DNA of 64,000 bases, from contig NZ_FTPP01000002.1 of NCBI RefSeq assembly GCF_900156345.1, positions 930,001-994,000 on the forward strand. Direction: 5' to 3'. Shown in pieces: positions 18,146 to 27,584 of the stretch. Position 1 is the stretch's first letter; each line of letters opens with the position of its first letter. The translations under genes and the position numbers were made by a program. The notes beneath the pieces are model-generated. The model ran no database searches. It worked only from the letters and a program-made list of their open reading frames with translations, and was not told the DNA's origin. This DNA comes from Pontibacter indicus. Lineage in GTDB: Bacteria; Bacteroidota; Bacteroidia; Cytophagales; Hymenobacteraceae.

Positions 18146-19117
18146 CTATATGAGTCCTTCTTTCAGCAGATCGTGGAGGTGTACGAATCCCTCGAACTTG
18201 CCTGATTTAGTGACAATGAGTTGGGTGATGTTTTTTTTCTGCATGATAGCCAGCGCTTCGGCCGCATAGGTTTCTGGCTCTATGGAAAGGGGAGATGCCG
18301 TCATGATATCTGATGCGCGTATGCTGTCTATTGAGTCATATTTGTTCAGCATACGGCGTAAATCGCCATCAGTTATAATTCCCACCAATTCTTCTGTTCT
18401 ATCCTTCACCACGGCCGTGGCACCCAGTCTTTTAGAGGATATTTCGATGATAATATCCTTCAGCGGGGCGTCCTCCGAAACGTGCGGGGCCATGTTCTGG
18501 CGGAAAATATCGTCCACTTTCAGGTATAGGCGCTTGCCCAGCGAGCCGCCCGGGTGCAGGGTGGCAAAGTCGGCGCTGCTGAAACCGCGCGCCTCCAGCA
18601 GACTCACCGCCAGGGCATCGCCGAGCGCGAGAGCAGCCGTGGTGCTGGTAGTAGGAGCCAGGTTATGCGGGCAGGCCTCGCGCTCTACCGAGGCGTTCAA
18701 AACGAAGTCTGCGCTCTGGGCCAGGTATGAGTCGGTGCTCGAAACTAGGGCCGCGAGCTGGGCACCTTTGCGTTTGAGCAAAGGAACGAGTACCTTTATC
18801 TCAGGCGTGTTGCCGCTCTTGGAGATACAGATCACAAAATCGTCGGGCTGGATCATACCAAGGTCGCCGTGGATGGCGTCGGCGGCGTGCATGAAGAGCG
18901 CGGGTGTACCGGTTGAGTTGAGGGTGGCGACGATCTTGGTGGCGATGTTGGCACTCTTGCCGATGCCTGTCACTACCACGCGGCCTTTGATGTTCAAAAT
19001 GGCCTTGACGCAACTTTCGAAGTGTTCGTCGATAAAATCTGCCAGTCTGGCGATAGCCTCGGCCTCGTCAGTCAATACTTTTTTTGCCGTGAGGGCTATA
19101 TTATTAAGAAGATTCAA
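18146..19117 (-). CDS. kdsD: D-arabinose-5-phosphate isomerase (KpsF/GutQ family)
   Basis: A 323-residue protein with an N-terminal SIS domain (about 35-170; 'GRVVVTGIGKSANIATKIVA', 'DFVICISKSGNTPEIK') and two C-terminal CBS domains. It converts ribulose-5-phosphate to arabinose-5-phosphate, the first step of Kdo synthesis for lipopolysaccharide. It is immediately upstream of manC, so the pair supplies two sugar precursors of the outer surface. It is divergent from recQ. Confidence 0.93.
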   Translation of the reverse strand: MNLLNNIALTAKKVLTDEAEAIARLADFIDEHFESCVKAILNIKGRVVVTGIGKSANIATKIVATLNSTGTPALFMHAADAIHGDLGMIQPDDFVICISKSGNTPEIKVLVPLLKRKGAQLAALVSSTDSYLAQSADFVLNASVEREACPHNLAPTTSTTAALALGDALAVSLLEARGFSSADFATLHPGGSLGKRLYLKVDDIFRQNMAPHVSEDAPLKDIIIEISSKRLGATAVVKDRTEELVGIITDGDLRRMLNKYDSIDSIRASDIMTASPLSIEPETYAAEALAIMQKKNITQLIVTKSGKFEGFVHLHDLLKEGLI

Positions 19118-19186
19118 TTTAAATTTGTGTTAAAGGTACCCCAGAGGGGATACGTTGCTTTACAGTTAAATTTCTGATTTTATTAC

Positions 19187-21367
19187 ATGTCTACCAAAAC
19201 GGAGATCAATCTCAAGAACAAATTAAAGGAAGTTTTTGGGTATAATCAATTTAGGGGCAATCAGGAGTTGATAATAAACAACATTATCAACGGAAAGAAC
19301 ACCTTTGTGATTATGCCGACCGGCGCTGGCAAGTCGTTGTGCTACCAACTGCCTGCTCTCTCGCTGCCGGGAACTGCCATCGTTATCTCGCCGCTGATCG
19401 CCTTGATGAAAAATCAGGTGGATCAACTGAACGCTTTCGGGGTGAATGCCCAATTCCTGAACTCCACGCTTTCTAAGTCGGAGATCAACAAAGTGAAGAA
19501 GGAAACCCTGGCCGGTGAGGTAAAGCTGCTCTACGTGGCGCCGGAGTCGCTGACCAAGGAAGAAACAGTTGAGTTTCTGCGCGCGTCCGATATCTCCTTT
19601 GTAGCCATCGACGAAGCACACTGTATCTCGGAGTGGGGGCACGACTTCCGTCCGGAGTACCGCCGCATCCGTGGCATTATCGATCAGATCGGCAACCTGC
19701 CCATCATCGCCCTGACAGCCACCGCCACGCCGAAGGTACAGCTCGACATCCAGCGCAACCTGCAGATGGACGAGGCTTCGGTGTTTAAGTCGTCTTTTAA
19801 CCGCACGAACCTGTACTACGAGGTGCGCCCCAAGCATAACACTAAGAAGCAGGTAATACAGTACGTGAAGAAGCACAAGGGCAAGAGTGGTGTGATCTAT
19901 TGCCTGAGCCGCAAAAAAGTAGAAGAGATCGCGGAACTGCTCCGCGTGAACGATATCAAGGCGCTGCCTTACCATGCCGGTCTGGATGCCAATGTGCGCA
20001 TGGCCAACCAGGACGCCTTCCTGAACGAGGAAGTGGACGTGATCGTGGCTACGATCGCTTTTGGTATGGGCATCGACAAGCCAGACGTGCGCTTTGTGAT
20101 TCACTACGACACGCCGAAATCCATTGAGGGTTACTACCAGGAGACAGGCCGCGCCGGTCGTGATGGCCTGGAGGGTAACTGCATCATGTTCTACAGCTAC
20201 GACGACATCATCAAGCTGGAGAAATTTAACAAAGACAAGCCGGTAACAGAGCGCGACAACTCCAAGCTGTTGCTGCAGGAGATGGCTGCCTACGCTGACT
20301 CGGCCGTGTGCCGCCGCAAGCAGCTGCTGCACTACTTTGGCGAAGCCTACGAAAAAGACTGCGGCTTCTGCGACAACTGCCTGCACCCGAAAGAGCGCTT
20401 TGAGGCGCAGGACAAGGTCCTGCTCGCGCTCAAAACAATTCAGCAGACAGGCGAGCGCTTCAGCATCGAGCACAACACCGCCGTGCTGACAGGTCTGCGC
20501 AACCAGTATGTGAGCAGCTACGATCACGACAAGCTGGAAGTGTTTGGCGCCGGCAAAGAGCACGATGCCCAGTTCTGGAGTTCCGTGCTGCGTCAGGTGC
20601 TACTGTCGGAGTACCTGGAGAAGGACATCGAGCAGTTTGGCATCGTGAAGCTCACTCAGAAAGGGCTTGACTTTATCGCCAATCCGCACCCGATCCAGCT
20701 GACCAAAGACCACGATTATGAGCAAGAGGTAAAAGCAGACGAGGAGAAGGAGGAAACCCAGGCCGCTGCAGGCCACGACGAAGTACTCTTCGATCTGCTC
20801 AAGAACCTGCGCAAGAAACTGGCTAAGGAGAAGAACCTGCCGCCTTACGTGCTGTTCCAGGATCCTTCGCTGAAGGAAATGGCCACCGTATACCCGACTA
20901 CCCGCGAGGAGTTGGCGCACATCGCCGGTGTAGGTATGGGCAAGGTGCAGAAGTTTGGCAAGCCTTTCCTGGACCTGATTGGGAAATATGTTGAGGAGAA
21001 CGACATTGTGACGGCCGCGGACGTGGTGGTGAAGACCACTGTGAACAAGTCGAAGATCAAGATCTACATCATCCAGCAAATCGACAAGAAAGTAGACCTG
21101 GAGGAGATTGCCTCTTCCAAGGACCTGACCATGCAGGAACTGATCGAGGAGATAGAGCACATTTGCTACTCAGGCACCAAGCTGAATCTGAACTACTACA
21201 TCGACAACATTCTGGACGACGAGCGCCAGGATGAGATATACGACTACTTCATGAACGCCAGCACCGACAACATCGCGGTGGCGCTCAAGGAGCTGGGCAC
21301 AGACGACTACAGCGAAGAGGACGTGCGCCTGATGCGCATCAAGTTCCTGTCGGAGTACGCGAATTAA
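19187..21367 (+). CDS. recQ: ATP-dependent DNA helicase RecQ
   Basis: A 726-residue superfamily 2 helicase unwinding DNA 3' to 5' in recombination repair. Walker A PTGAGKS is at 44-50, and the DEAH box (AIDEAHCISEWGHDFRPEYR) begins near 141. Motif VI is 'QETGRAGRDGLEG'. The zinc-binding RQC part is visible as CRRKQLLHYFGE followed by CGFCDNC. A winged helix and an HRDC domain ('LAHIAGVGMGKVQKFG') follow, then a C-terminal extension typical of Bacteroidetes RecQ. It contains far fewer host GGTATA motifs than the DUF2723 gene. Confidence 0.95.
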   Translation: MSTKTEINLKNKLKEVFGYNQFRGNQELIINNIINGKNTFVIMPTGAGKSLCYQLPALSLPGTAIVISPLIALMKNQVDQLNAFGVNAQFLNSTLSKSEINKVKKETLAGEVKLLYVAPESLTKEETVEFLRASDISFVAIDEAHCISEWGHDFRPEYRRIRGIIDQIGNLPIIALTATATPKVQLDIQRNLQMDEASVFKSSFNRTNLYYEVRPKHNTKKQVIQYVKKHKGKSGVIYCLSRKKVEEIAELLRVNDIKALPYHAGLDANVRMANQDAFLNEEVDVIVATIAFGMGIDKPDVRFVIHYDTPKSIEGYYQETGRAGRDGLEGNCIMFYSYDDIIKLEKFNKDKPVTERDNSKLLLQEMAAYADSAVCRRKQLLHYFGEAYEKDCGFCDNCLHPKERFEAQDKVLLALKTIQQTGERFSIEHNTAVLTGLRNQYVSSYDHDKLEVFGAGKEHDAQFWSSVLRQVLLSEYLEKDIEQFGIVKLTQKGLDFIANPHPIQLTKDHDYEQEVKADEEKEETQAAAGHDEVLFDLLKNLRKKLAKEKNLPPYVLFQDPSLKEMATVYPTTREELAHIAGVGMGKVQKFGKPFLDLIGKYVEENDIVTAADVVVKTTVNKSKIKIYIIQQIDKKVDLEEIASSKDLTMQELIEEIEHICYSGTKLNLNYYIDNILDDERQDEIYDYFMNASTDNIAVALKELGTDDYSEEDVRLMRIKFLSEYAN

Positions 21368-21421
21368 TTTGGTGCTTGCCGATGGTTTGTTGATTATCAG
21401 CAGCAAGACTAACAGGTATAG

Positions 21422-21452
21422 AAAGACCGTTGTATACATGCAACGGTCTTTT
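21422..21452 (+). terminator. Intrinsic terminator after recQ
   Basis: The stem AAAGACCGTTG (21422-21432) pairs with CAACGGTCTTT (21441-21451) and runs into Ts. Confidence 0.85.
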
Positions 21453-21589
21453 TTATTTTAAGAGGCGTAGGCCAGGAAAGTAAAAACAAAGGTTTGTGCT
21501 ATACGGCCGAGTATAAATTTATAACTTCGCACAGCGCTTTAAATAAGGCTGATTAAAGCAATTAACAACCAGCAATTAGCAATTAGACT

Positions 21590-22882
21590 ATGAACGTACT
21601 GATAATAGGCTCCGGAGCGAGGGAACATGCACTTGCCTGGAAACTGAGCCAGAGCCCATACGCCGAGCAGATATTTGTGGCACCCGGAAACGCAGGCACA
21701 GACGAGTTTCATACGAGCTGTGCCATCGACATCCACAACTTCGACGAGGTTGCCAAGTTTGTGACGGATTTCAACATCATGATGGTGGTGGTAGGTCCTG
21801 AAAACACCTTGGTAGAAGGTATACACGACTACTTCCAGGAGAAGGACTTTCTGCGCGATGTGCTGGTGGTAGGCCCTAAAAAGCTGGGCGCAATGCTGGA
21901 AGGGAGCAAAGACTTCTGCAAAGCCTTTCTTCAGAAGTACAACATCCCGACGGCGCGCTACGAAACATTTACCGAGGAAAACTACCGCGAGGCGGTAGAG
22001 TACCTGCGCTCACACAGCTACCCTGTGGTGCTCAAAGCCGATGGCCTGGCTGCCGGCAAGGGCGTGATCATCGCGCAGACTTTCGACGAAGCCATTGAGA
22101 GCCTGGAGGCCATGCTGCGCAACCACAAGTTTGGCAAAGCAGGCAGCAAGGTGGTGATCGAAGAGTACCTGCAAGGTATAGAGGTGTCGGTGTTTATCTT
22201 GACGGACGGCAAAGAATACGTGCTGCTGCCGGAGGCGAAAGACTACAAGCGCATTGGCGAAGGCGATGCGGGGCTGAACACAGGAGGTATGGGCGCTATT
22301 TCGCCGGTTCCGTTTGCCGACGAGGCCTTTATGCAGAAGGTGCGCGAGCGCGTGATTGAGCCAACCATACGCGGCATGCAGGCCGACAACCTGGATTACA
22401 CTGGTTTTCTGTTCATCGGTCTGATGAACGTGAACGGCGACCCTTATGTGATCGAGTACAACGTGCGCCTGGGCGACCCAGAGACAGAGGCGATTCTCCC
22501 GCGCATCAAATCCGACCTTTTTGAACTGTTCCTAGCGCTGCACGACCACAAGCTGGGCGATTTCAAGCTGGAGATAGACCCGCGCACAGCTGCCACGGTG
22601 TTCCTGGTGTCGGGTGGTTATCCTGAGGGCTTTGACAAAGGCAAAGAGATTTCCGGCCTTGGACAAGCGGAGCCGGATACCCTGGTGTTTCATGCCGGCA
22701 CGAAGCGTGTGGACGATAAGATCGTGAACAACGGGGGCCGCGTGATTGCGGTAACCGGGCTAGGCGACACCATGGAAGAGGCGCTGGCCAAAGCCAACAA
22801 GGCAGCCGAAGCGATTACATGGACCGACCGCTACTACCGTCGTGACATCGGCTTTGACCTACAGAAGCAGCCGATGCGCTAG
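21590..22882 (+). CDS. purD: Phosphoribosylamine--glycine ligase
   Basis: A 430-residue ATP-grasp enzyme, second step of purine synthesis, joining glycine to phosphoribosylamine. The N-terminus MNVLIIGSGAREHALAWKL is diagnostic. The ATP-grasp part has 'PVVLKADGLAAGKGVIIA', and the metal and substrate site is seen in 'GDAGLNTGGMGAISP' and 'YNVRLGDPETEAILPR'. It stands alone rather than in a purine operon. The leader contains one of the recurrent CAATT-rich tracts. Confidence 0.95.
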   Translation: MNVLIIGSGAREHALAWKLSQSPYAEQIFVAPGNAGTDEFHTSCAIDIHNFDEVAKFVTDFNIMMVVVGPENTLVEGIHDYFQEKDFLRDVLVVGPKKLGAMLEGSKDFCKAFLQKYNIPTARYETFTEENYREAVEYLRSHSYPVVLKADGLAAGKGVIIAQTFDEAIESLEAMLRNHKFGKAGSKVVIEEYLQGIEVSVFILTDGKEYVLLPEAKDYKRIGEGDAGLNTGGMGAISPVPFADEAFMQKVRERVIEPTIRGMQADNLDYTGFLFIGLMNVNGDPYVIEYNVRLGDPETEAILPRIKSDLFELFLALHDHKLGDFKLEIDPRTAATVFLVSGGYPEGFDKGKEISGLGQAEPDTLVFHAGTKRVDDKIVNNGGRVIAVTGLGDTMEEALAKANKAAEAITWTDRYYRRDIGFDLQKQPMR

Positions 22883-22904
22883 GTAGGCTGTACCTGAAAA
22901 TAAC

Positions 22905-22936
22905 AAAGGCCGGTGTTTCGCGAAACACCGGCCTTT
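22905..22936. terminator. Bidirectional terminator between purD and the bacilliredoxin gene
   Basis: A perfect 32-bp palindrome (AAAGGCCGGTGTTTCG and its complement) is followed by a T-run; the two flanking genes are convergent. Confidence 0.85.
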
Positions 22937-22957
22937 TTGTTGAGATCAGCTCAGAGC

Positions 22958-23380
22958 TTAGCAATAAGCCTCGAAAGCGCCCTGCAGGTTGTCTACAATG
23001 CGGTTAAGCTCGTTGCCCTCGATGTGGTAACGCTCGATCATGTGCACCAGTTCACCGTCTTTGAACAGGGCGATAGAAGGAGACGATGGTGGATAAGGCA
23101 GCATATACTCTCGCGCCTTGGCTACGGCATCCTGCTCCATACCTGCAAACACCGTGATCATCTTGGAAGGGCGCTTCTCAGAAGAGGCAACCGCCATCTT
23201 CAGAGCTGGGCGGGCCTTGGAGGCAGCGCAACCGCAAACAGAGTTCACCGCAACCAGCACCGTACCTTCTTTCGACGATAACACCTGCTCTACTTCTTCG
23301 GCGGTCATCAGTTGCTCGAAGCCTGCAGAGGTCAGGTCTTCGCGGATCGGAGCGACCATATATTCAGGATACATTCCCAT
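22958..23380 (-). CDS. BrxA/BrxB-family bacilliredoxin
   Basis: A 140-residue thioredoxin-fold protein of the YphP/YqiW (DUF1094) family. The Cys-Gly-Cys redox motif is at 49-51 (NSVCGCAA). The flanking blocks 'MYPEYMVAPIREDLT' and 'SSPSIALFKDGELVHMIERY' are family signatures. In Bacillus these proteins remove bacillithiol from proteins after oxidative stress; whether this organism makes bacillithiol is not visible here. A TATCTTTC box about 25 bp upstream may be part of its promoter. Confidence 0.9.
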   Translation of the reverse strand: MGMYPEYMVAPIREDLTSAGFEQLMTAEEVEQVLSSKEGTVLVAVNSVCGCAASKARPALKMAVASSEKRPSKMITVFAGMEQDAVAKAREYMLPYPPSSPSIALFKDGELVHMIERYHIEGNELNRIVDNLQGAFEAYC

Positions 23381-23640
23381 GATTATCAGCTTTTAATTGA
23401 AAGATAATTGACACTGCAAAATTAAACATAATTCTGCAGAAAGGCTAAAAATGAGAAGTGTAACACGGGATAGGGAACTTAAAATATATCTTTTTGTATA
23501 GTTTTTAGAATATGCATTTTAGCTAAACAGAAGGCCAACGAGTAGGGTATACAACCTTATTCCGTTATGCCATGCGTGTGCCTGGATTAGGCTGTATGGC
23601 AGCTGGGATTTCATGCGACCCTTGGCTTAAGGACCTAACT

Positions 23641-23997
23641 ATGCAACCACACAACTACCCTCATCCTTTTGGCATGAAGAAACTCCACCAAGTGGCTTAC
23701 TTTTACATGCCAGCCAACGAGGAGCGGCCCGCCGAGCTCATCCAGATCCTGAACTGCGACCGCACCCACATTCACGTGCCCATGCGGGAAGAGGACGTAA
23801 CGCTGGACACTTTCTTTGTGCGCGACATGACGGAGGCCGAGATCCAGAACTTTAGCGGCAACCAGACCTGGCAGATATTTTCGCATTGGGGAGAACTGCA
23901 CGAGGACCACGTGCGCTACAAAGTGAGCAGAAAGGTACTGGGAGAACTGGAGCAGTTTAAACAGAAGTTTCCTTTGGGGGAAAGTATAGCGGCGTAA
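23641..23997 (+). CDS. Conserved-type small cytoplasmic protein of unknown function
   Basis: A 118-residue protein from the ATG at 23641, chosen because AAGGA lies 10 nt upstream; a longer frame from 23572 adds 23 residues of unlikely composition. It has no signal peptide or membrane segment. The sequence is polar, with repeated acidic-aromatic segments ('NQTWQIFSHWGELHEDH') and a helical C-terminus. I do not recognise a family. It is the last host gene before the AT-rich island. Confidence 0.6.
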   Translation: MQPHNYPHPFGMKKLHQVAYFYMPANEERPAELIQILNCDRTHIHVPMREEDVTLDTFFVRDMTEAEIQNFSGNQTWQIFSHWGELHEDHVRYKVSRKVLGELEQFKQKFPLGESIAA

Positions 23998-24265
23998 AGA
24001 GTAGGGAGTTAGCCACAAGGTATAGCTAGGTACAAATCAGGAAACAATTCAGAATAGACTAAATAAAAAAAGCCCGCCTTGACTATATTACACCCTTGAT
24101 AGTTATCAATTAATAATATTATCAGGGCAACGCAGCGGGAGACAGCTACTATAGTATCAGGTGGTAACAAACATATAGATAGTATATTCCTTGCGGGTAT
24201 ACTATCTTATTTTTGTGTTGTTACAATCGCAACTGCAAGAATTAAGATTAATGTGGAGTTTCCTG
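23998..24265. other. Host-to-island transition region
   Basis: The first 30 bp still carry a host GGTATA motif (near 24018). From about 24040 the DNA becomes AT-rich. An inverted repeat lies at 24178-24206. I searched for a copy of the tRNA-Arg 3' end that would mark the far end of an older island and found none. Confidence 0.5.
24178..24206. repeat. Inverted repeat downstream of the OLD nuclease gene
   Basis: A perfect 9-bp inverted repeat, GATAGTATA (24178-24186) and TATACTATC (24198-24206), surrounds an 11-nt loop. It lies 60 bp beyond the OLD stop and is followed on the plus strand by a T-rich stretch. It may be a terminator or a recombination-related site. Confidence 0.55.
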
Positions 24266-26104
24266 TTAATAGCTTTCAGTTAACATTGCTTTTACATTAC
24301 TCAGCACCTCTTCAAATTTGCTAACGGTAGATGGATGAAGAGTTTCTTTAGTTATTTCGTTCGCCTCCACCTTAGATAGGAATAATCTCCCAAAAAGCTC
24401 TTTTCCCCCATTCTCCTCAGCGATTATACTTAAAGAAGTTGTATCAGGATTTTTTAGTTCTGGGAGAACTTGTCTGAAATCTTCATAATGAAAAGCATCT
24501 TCTATTCCGTCGCATCCAACCAATGTGTAAATCTTCTTTCTAGCTTTGGAATCATCGTTCAAGAAGAACTGCTTTTTAATCTTGTTGTATTCCCTTGTGC
24601 TATCTTTTTTATCAAAAACTATAACCCAATTAAGACCCCAACCTATACAAAGCTCCATAAGGAGATGCACTTGAGAAACACCCATCGAAGGAATGAAATG
24701 GTAATCTGAATCTGGATCTAGAAGCTTTTTCATTGCTGTAAAATAGTAGAAGTCAGATATTCCTTCTAGAATAACGTTTTCTCTATTAACGGCTGAAAAA
24801 TTGTGAGCAATATCTAATCCGATTGCATCGATAATTGGTCTCAGAGCATCCTTCTTATTTACAGCTTTATTCGTAGTGATTTTCTCAACAGTTGTTCCTG
24901 CGGCTTCGCTGTTTAAAACAAGTCTCACACGATGAAGTTTCTTAGGATTTATTAGATGAGAAGAATGAGTAGAATAAATGATTTGGTGTTTTTGGGACAG
25001 TTCTTCAAAAACACTTATCATATCACTTTGAGCTTTTGCGTGTAGATGTAGCCCTGGTTCATCAAAAAGAATTATAAGCGATTCGTTTCGATTGCTTTCA
25101 GCAGTTAAATGTAGATAGAAAGATAAAAACCACTTGAAGCCTTGACTTCTTTGGCTAGGGTTTAAATATTCACCAGGTTTTGATTCGATATAAAACTTTA
25201 AATAAGAAGCAGATTCAGCTTTTCCTTGATAGTGCTCAATATGTATTCTAGTACCATTCTCAATACTAATTCTTTGTTTCCATCTATCATTAAAGTTGGC
25301 TGTTAATTCTCCTGCATTTTTATGTTGACTTTGTTTTCTTTTTATATCAGAAAGGGTGTCTAACGTTGTAAAATCTGTTTTTAGAATATTTTCTACATTT
25401 TTAACAGCTTGATAACCATTCGACTTTTTCCTCTGCATTAACGACTCAATAGAAATTTCGTCAGGAAGTAAATCACAGAAGTCATCAAAGAAAATAACTT
25501 TGGGGCTACAGTTCTCAAGCAAATACTCTGCAAATTGGGAAAGTAATCTTTCGAAAGTTATTTCAAGTTGCTGATATAATGAATCGTAACTTTCTGCTTC
25601 TGCTTCATTATCATCCTCTGCATATATTGTACAGTTATCAATCTCAGTGATTAATGTATTTACAACTTCGTTAGTAATCCTTTTGGTAGAATCCTTCAAC
25701 TGCCCTAATAAAAATTCTAATAAGTGTGAGGTTTTAGACTTGGGGATTTTTGTTTCATATTCAGTGACGGAAATAAAGCTTCTTTCTATAACAATTTCTT
25801 TAAACCCTAAGAAGAATGATTGCAATATTTTTGACTCTTCAAAGTATGATTTGATTGGTGTTTTATCTGTGTTCTCCAAATAAAATTGCCATTCGATAGA
25901 TGGAAATTGTTCATCTTCATTTAACCTTATAGAATCCTTTTGCAATGACCCTTTATAGAAGTCATAAAGGGCACGAAGTAACGAGCTTTTCCCCGATTCG
26001 TTTTGTCCGGCAAGTACTGTTATATTATCGGAAGATGATAAATCACACCTACCGCTATCTATTATAGATTTGTAATTCTTTATTCTGAAATACTTTAGCT
26101 TCAT
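24266..26104 (-). CDS. OLD-family ATP-dependent nuclease (ABC ATPase plus TOPRIM)
   Basis: A 612-residue protein. It opens with an SMC/ABC-like ATPase (RIKNYKSI; Walker A GQNESGKS at 33-40). The ABC signature appears in 'LNPSQRSQGFKWFLSFYLHL', and Walker B in 'LIILFDEPGLHLHAKAQ'. After 'IIYSTHSSHLI' comes a TOPRIM domain: the glutamate in 'NVILEGISDFYYF', the acidic pair in 'WVIVFDKKDS', and a later 'DGIEDAFHYEDF'. This order is that of class 1 OLD nucleases, best known for phage exclusion. No UvrD-type helicase (GajB) or DUF4435 partner is adjacent, so it is not Gabija or PARIS as those are defined. It is AT-rich and lies just outside the 8.9-kb element. Confidence 0.88.
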   Translation of the reverse strand: MKLKYFRIKNYKSIIDSGRCDLSSSDNITVLAGQNESGKSSLLRALYDFYKGSLQKDSIRLNEDEQFPSIEWQFYLENTDKTPIKSYFEESKILQSFFLGFKEIVIERSFISVTEYETKIPKSKTSHLLEFLLGQLKDSTKRITNEVVNTLITEIDNCTIYAEDDNEAEAESYDSLYQQLEITFERLLSQFAEYLLENCSPKVIFFDDFCDLLPDEISIESLMQRKKSNGYQAVKNVENILKTDFTTLDTLSDIKRKQSQHKNAGELTANFNDRWKQRISIENGTRIHIEHYQGKAESASYLKFYIESKPGEYLNPSQRSQGFKWFLSFYLHLTAESNRNESLIILFDEPGLHLHAKAQSDMISVFEELSQKHQIIYSTHSSHLINPKKLHRVRLVLNSEAAGTTVEKITTNKAVNKKDALRPIIDAIGLDIAHNFSAVNRENVILEGISDFYYFTAMKKLLDPDSDYHFIPSMGVSQVHLLMELCIGWGLNWVIVFDKKDSTREYNKIKKQFFLNDDSKARKKIYTLVGCDGIEDAFHYEDFRQVLPELKNPDTTSLSIIAEENGGKELFGRLFLSKVEANEITKETLHPSTVSKFEEVLSNVKAMLTESY

Positions 26105-26262
26105 AGAGTATAATGATTAGCTATTCAAATATAGTTATATAAGTATAGATTTAATAACCAGAATAACTTCTAAGTTGAAAAGAAGTGAAGTAGATAATAA
26201 AGGAAGCCAGAAAAGAGCGAGGAATCGCTCGAGTGTACCGTATTTGTACCGCGGAAATGAAG

Positions 26263-26298
26263 AAAGGCTTCTAAATATTTGATTTAGAAGCCTTTTTA
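26263..26298. terminator. Duplicated tRNA terminator, left copy
   Basis: The stem AAAGGCTTCTAAAT (26263-26276) pairs with ATTTAGAAGCCTTT (26282-26295), with T-rich flanks. Relative to the right copy two base pairs have changed together on both arms. Confidence 0.75.
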
Positions 26299-26323
26299 TT
26301 AAAGTGATGTGGTCGCGAAGGGA
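26299..26323. other. Candidate attL of the 8.9-kb element
   Basis: A 25-bp sequence identical to 35175-35199. The right copy runs into the intact tRNA-Arg gene; here the tRNA homology stops after GGTCGCGAAGGGA and unrelated DNA follows. This is the usual mark of tyrosine-integrase insertion at a tRNA 3' end. Confidence 0.8.
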
Positions 26324-26449
26324 CCTAACACGGGTTTATCAGGGTGAATCACTGTGAATCATCAGCAATCAAAAAGTGGTTTTTAAGGCATTTCTTACAC
26401 ACTTTCTTATTCAAGCTTAATCTTCAAGATTCACATCAGTCAGAGAAGT

Positions 26450-26470
26450 TGTACCGCGTAGTGTACCGCG
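26450..26470. repeat. Paired TGTACCGCG boxes inside the left end
   Basis: TGTACCGCG occurs at 26450-26458 and 26462-26470, 12 bp apart. Similar pairs occur at 26234/26245 and 35109/35121. All three pairs lie within 200 bp of an att core, which suggests integrase arm-type binding sites. Confidence 0.6.
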
Positions 26471-26479
26471 TTTGTGCGT

Positions 26480-27415
26480 TTACCAATTTGTTTGCTCCAG
26501 ATTTATTATATTATCATATAAGTCTGCTAAGGGTATAATCATTTCACCTGTACCACATGAGTCGTGTATTAGCATGTGAAGTTTCTTTTGCTCGGTAAAT
26601 TCTGTGGTAATAGGTGTCTTAACTCCTAATTCAAATTCACCTATAGTTAAAACTTCATCAGGAAATATTGGTGAAAGACCGTGAAAGGAAATAGAGCCAG
26701 AATTAGCATCTGGTTGGTTATGATTGTAATTACTGTTTACTCTAAACTTTACAGAATAATCTCTAAAGTTCAGCTGAACAATTAGCTTATAATCTTTCTC
26801 AATAGCTTTGCTAATATTTTTGACTTGAAATTTCAAGTCTAAATATGCAATTGATTCATTTTCATCATTTGTTTCAAACTTGATTTTTGGTGATGAAAGG
26901 ATATTGTGAATTACAAGTTCAGTTTTGTCTTTTCTATTATATAAGTTTCGGATCTCATATTCTTCCATCTGTACAGATTCAAAATTATATCTCTTATAAA
27001 ACTTTTTATCTGAAGTCATATGTGGAGCTGAAGAGCTTTCAGGGATTTTTATGACATAAATAGATTTATGAATATCATTATCAATCCTCACTGGAATAAT
27101 CTTTAGATTTTCAATTTTTCTTTGAATTCTTGTTTGGATGATTTGCTCTAACCATTCTTTAGTGTAAGTGTTGCCATCTATAGGTGAAAATGAGCTTGCT
27201 TTGTGGTTTACTTCATTTATACCATAGATTATCATCCCTCCTGCAGAATTAGCGAATGCCGAGACGTCTTTGGCTATTTCAGCTTTCTTCTTATCTGTAA
27301 TATCTATACTTCCAGCAGCTTTAAAATCCAGATTAATCGATTCTTCTACTCCTAAAGTAATTAGGCTTTGTAGGTCGTCTTCTGTTATTATATCCTTATC
27401 GAGAATGGAAATCAT
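26480..27415 (-). CDS. AlbA_2 (Schlafen-like) domain protein
   Basis: A 311-residue protein. The N-terminal ~150 residues match the AlbA_2 / Schlafen-AlbA domain: a conserved acidic opening 'ESINLDFKAAG', then 'EIAKDVSAFANSAGGMIIYG' followed by INE, and 'HKSIYVIKIPESSSAPHM' with a late 'FYKRYNFESVQM'. These domains bind nucleic acid, and some relatives cleave RNA. The C-terminal half is beta-rich with no recognised family. It is divergent from the RM gene over ~170 bp, so it may regulate that gene or act with it. Its 3' end lies 10 bp from the paired TGTACCGCG boxes. Confidence 0.78.
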   Translation of the reverse strand: MISILDKDIITEDDLQSLITLGVEESINLDFKAAGSIDITDKKKAEIAKDVSAFANSAGGMIIYGINEVNHKASSFSPIDGNTYTKEWLEQIIQTRIQRKIENLKIIPVRIDNDIHKSIYVIKIPESSSAPHMTSDKKFYKRYNFESVQMEEYEIRNLYNRKDKTELVIHNILSSPKIKFETNDENESIAYLDLKFQVKNISKAIEKDYKLIVQLNFRDYSVKFRVNSNYNHNQPDANSGSISFHGLSPIFPDEVLTIGEFELGVKTPITTEFTEQKKLHMLIHDSCGTGEMIIPLADLYDNIINLEQTNW

Positions 27416-27584
27416 AAAATATAGCTTTTAGTGATTTTAATAGGAGGAAGGTATTAGAGCTTATAAATTTAAATAAATGTTTTGGTTTATAATTTCAGCC
27501 TTAAGAATAAACCGTTCTAATAACTAGTAAAATATATATATAATAAGCACTAAATTCTTAGATTTGATTCTTGTCAATCTATTT

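Larger units (their letters stand above)
26229..26323. repeat. Left copy of the ~95-bp att-flank repeat
   Basis: This block is repeated with about ten differences at 35104-35199. It contains two TGTACCG boxes (26234, 26245), a 14-bp terminator hairpin (26263-26295), and the 25-bp identical core that includes 13 bp of the tRNA-Arg 3' end. It is best read as the earlier terminator and displaced end of the tRNA gene. Confidence 0.8.

Noticed and set aside
24245-24262. Third att copy (ATGTGG) at the far end of an older island
   Set aside because: Only six bases match the tRNA-flank core, which is expected by chance.
24266-26104. Gabija system
   Set aside because: The OLD-like protein fits GajA in outline, but no UvrD-like GajB gene lies on either side.
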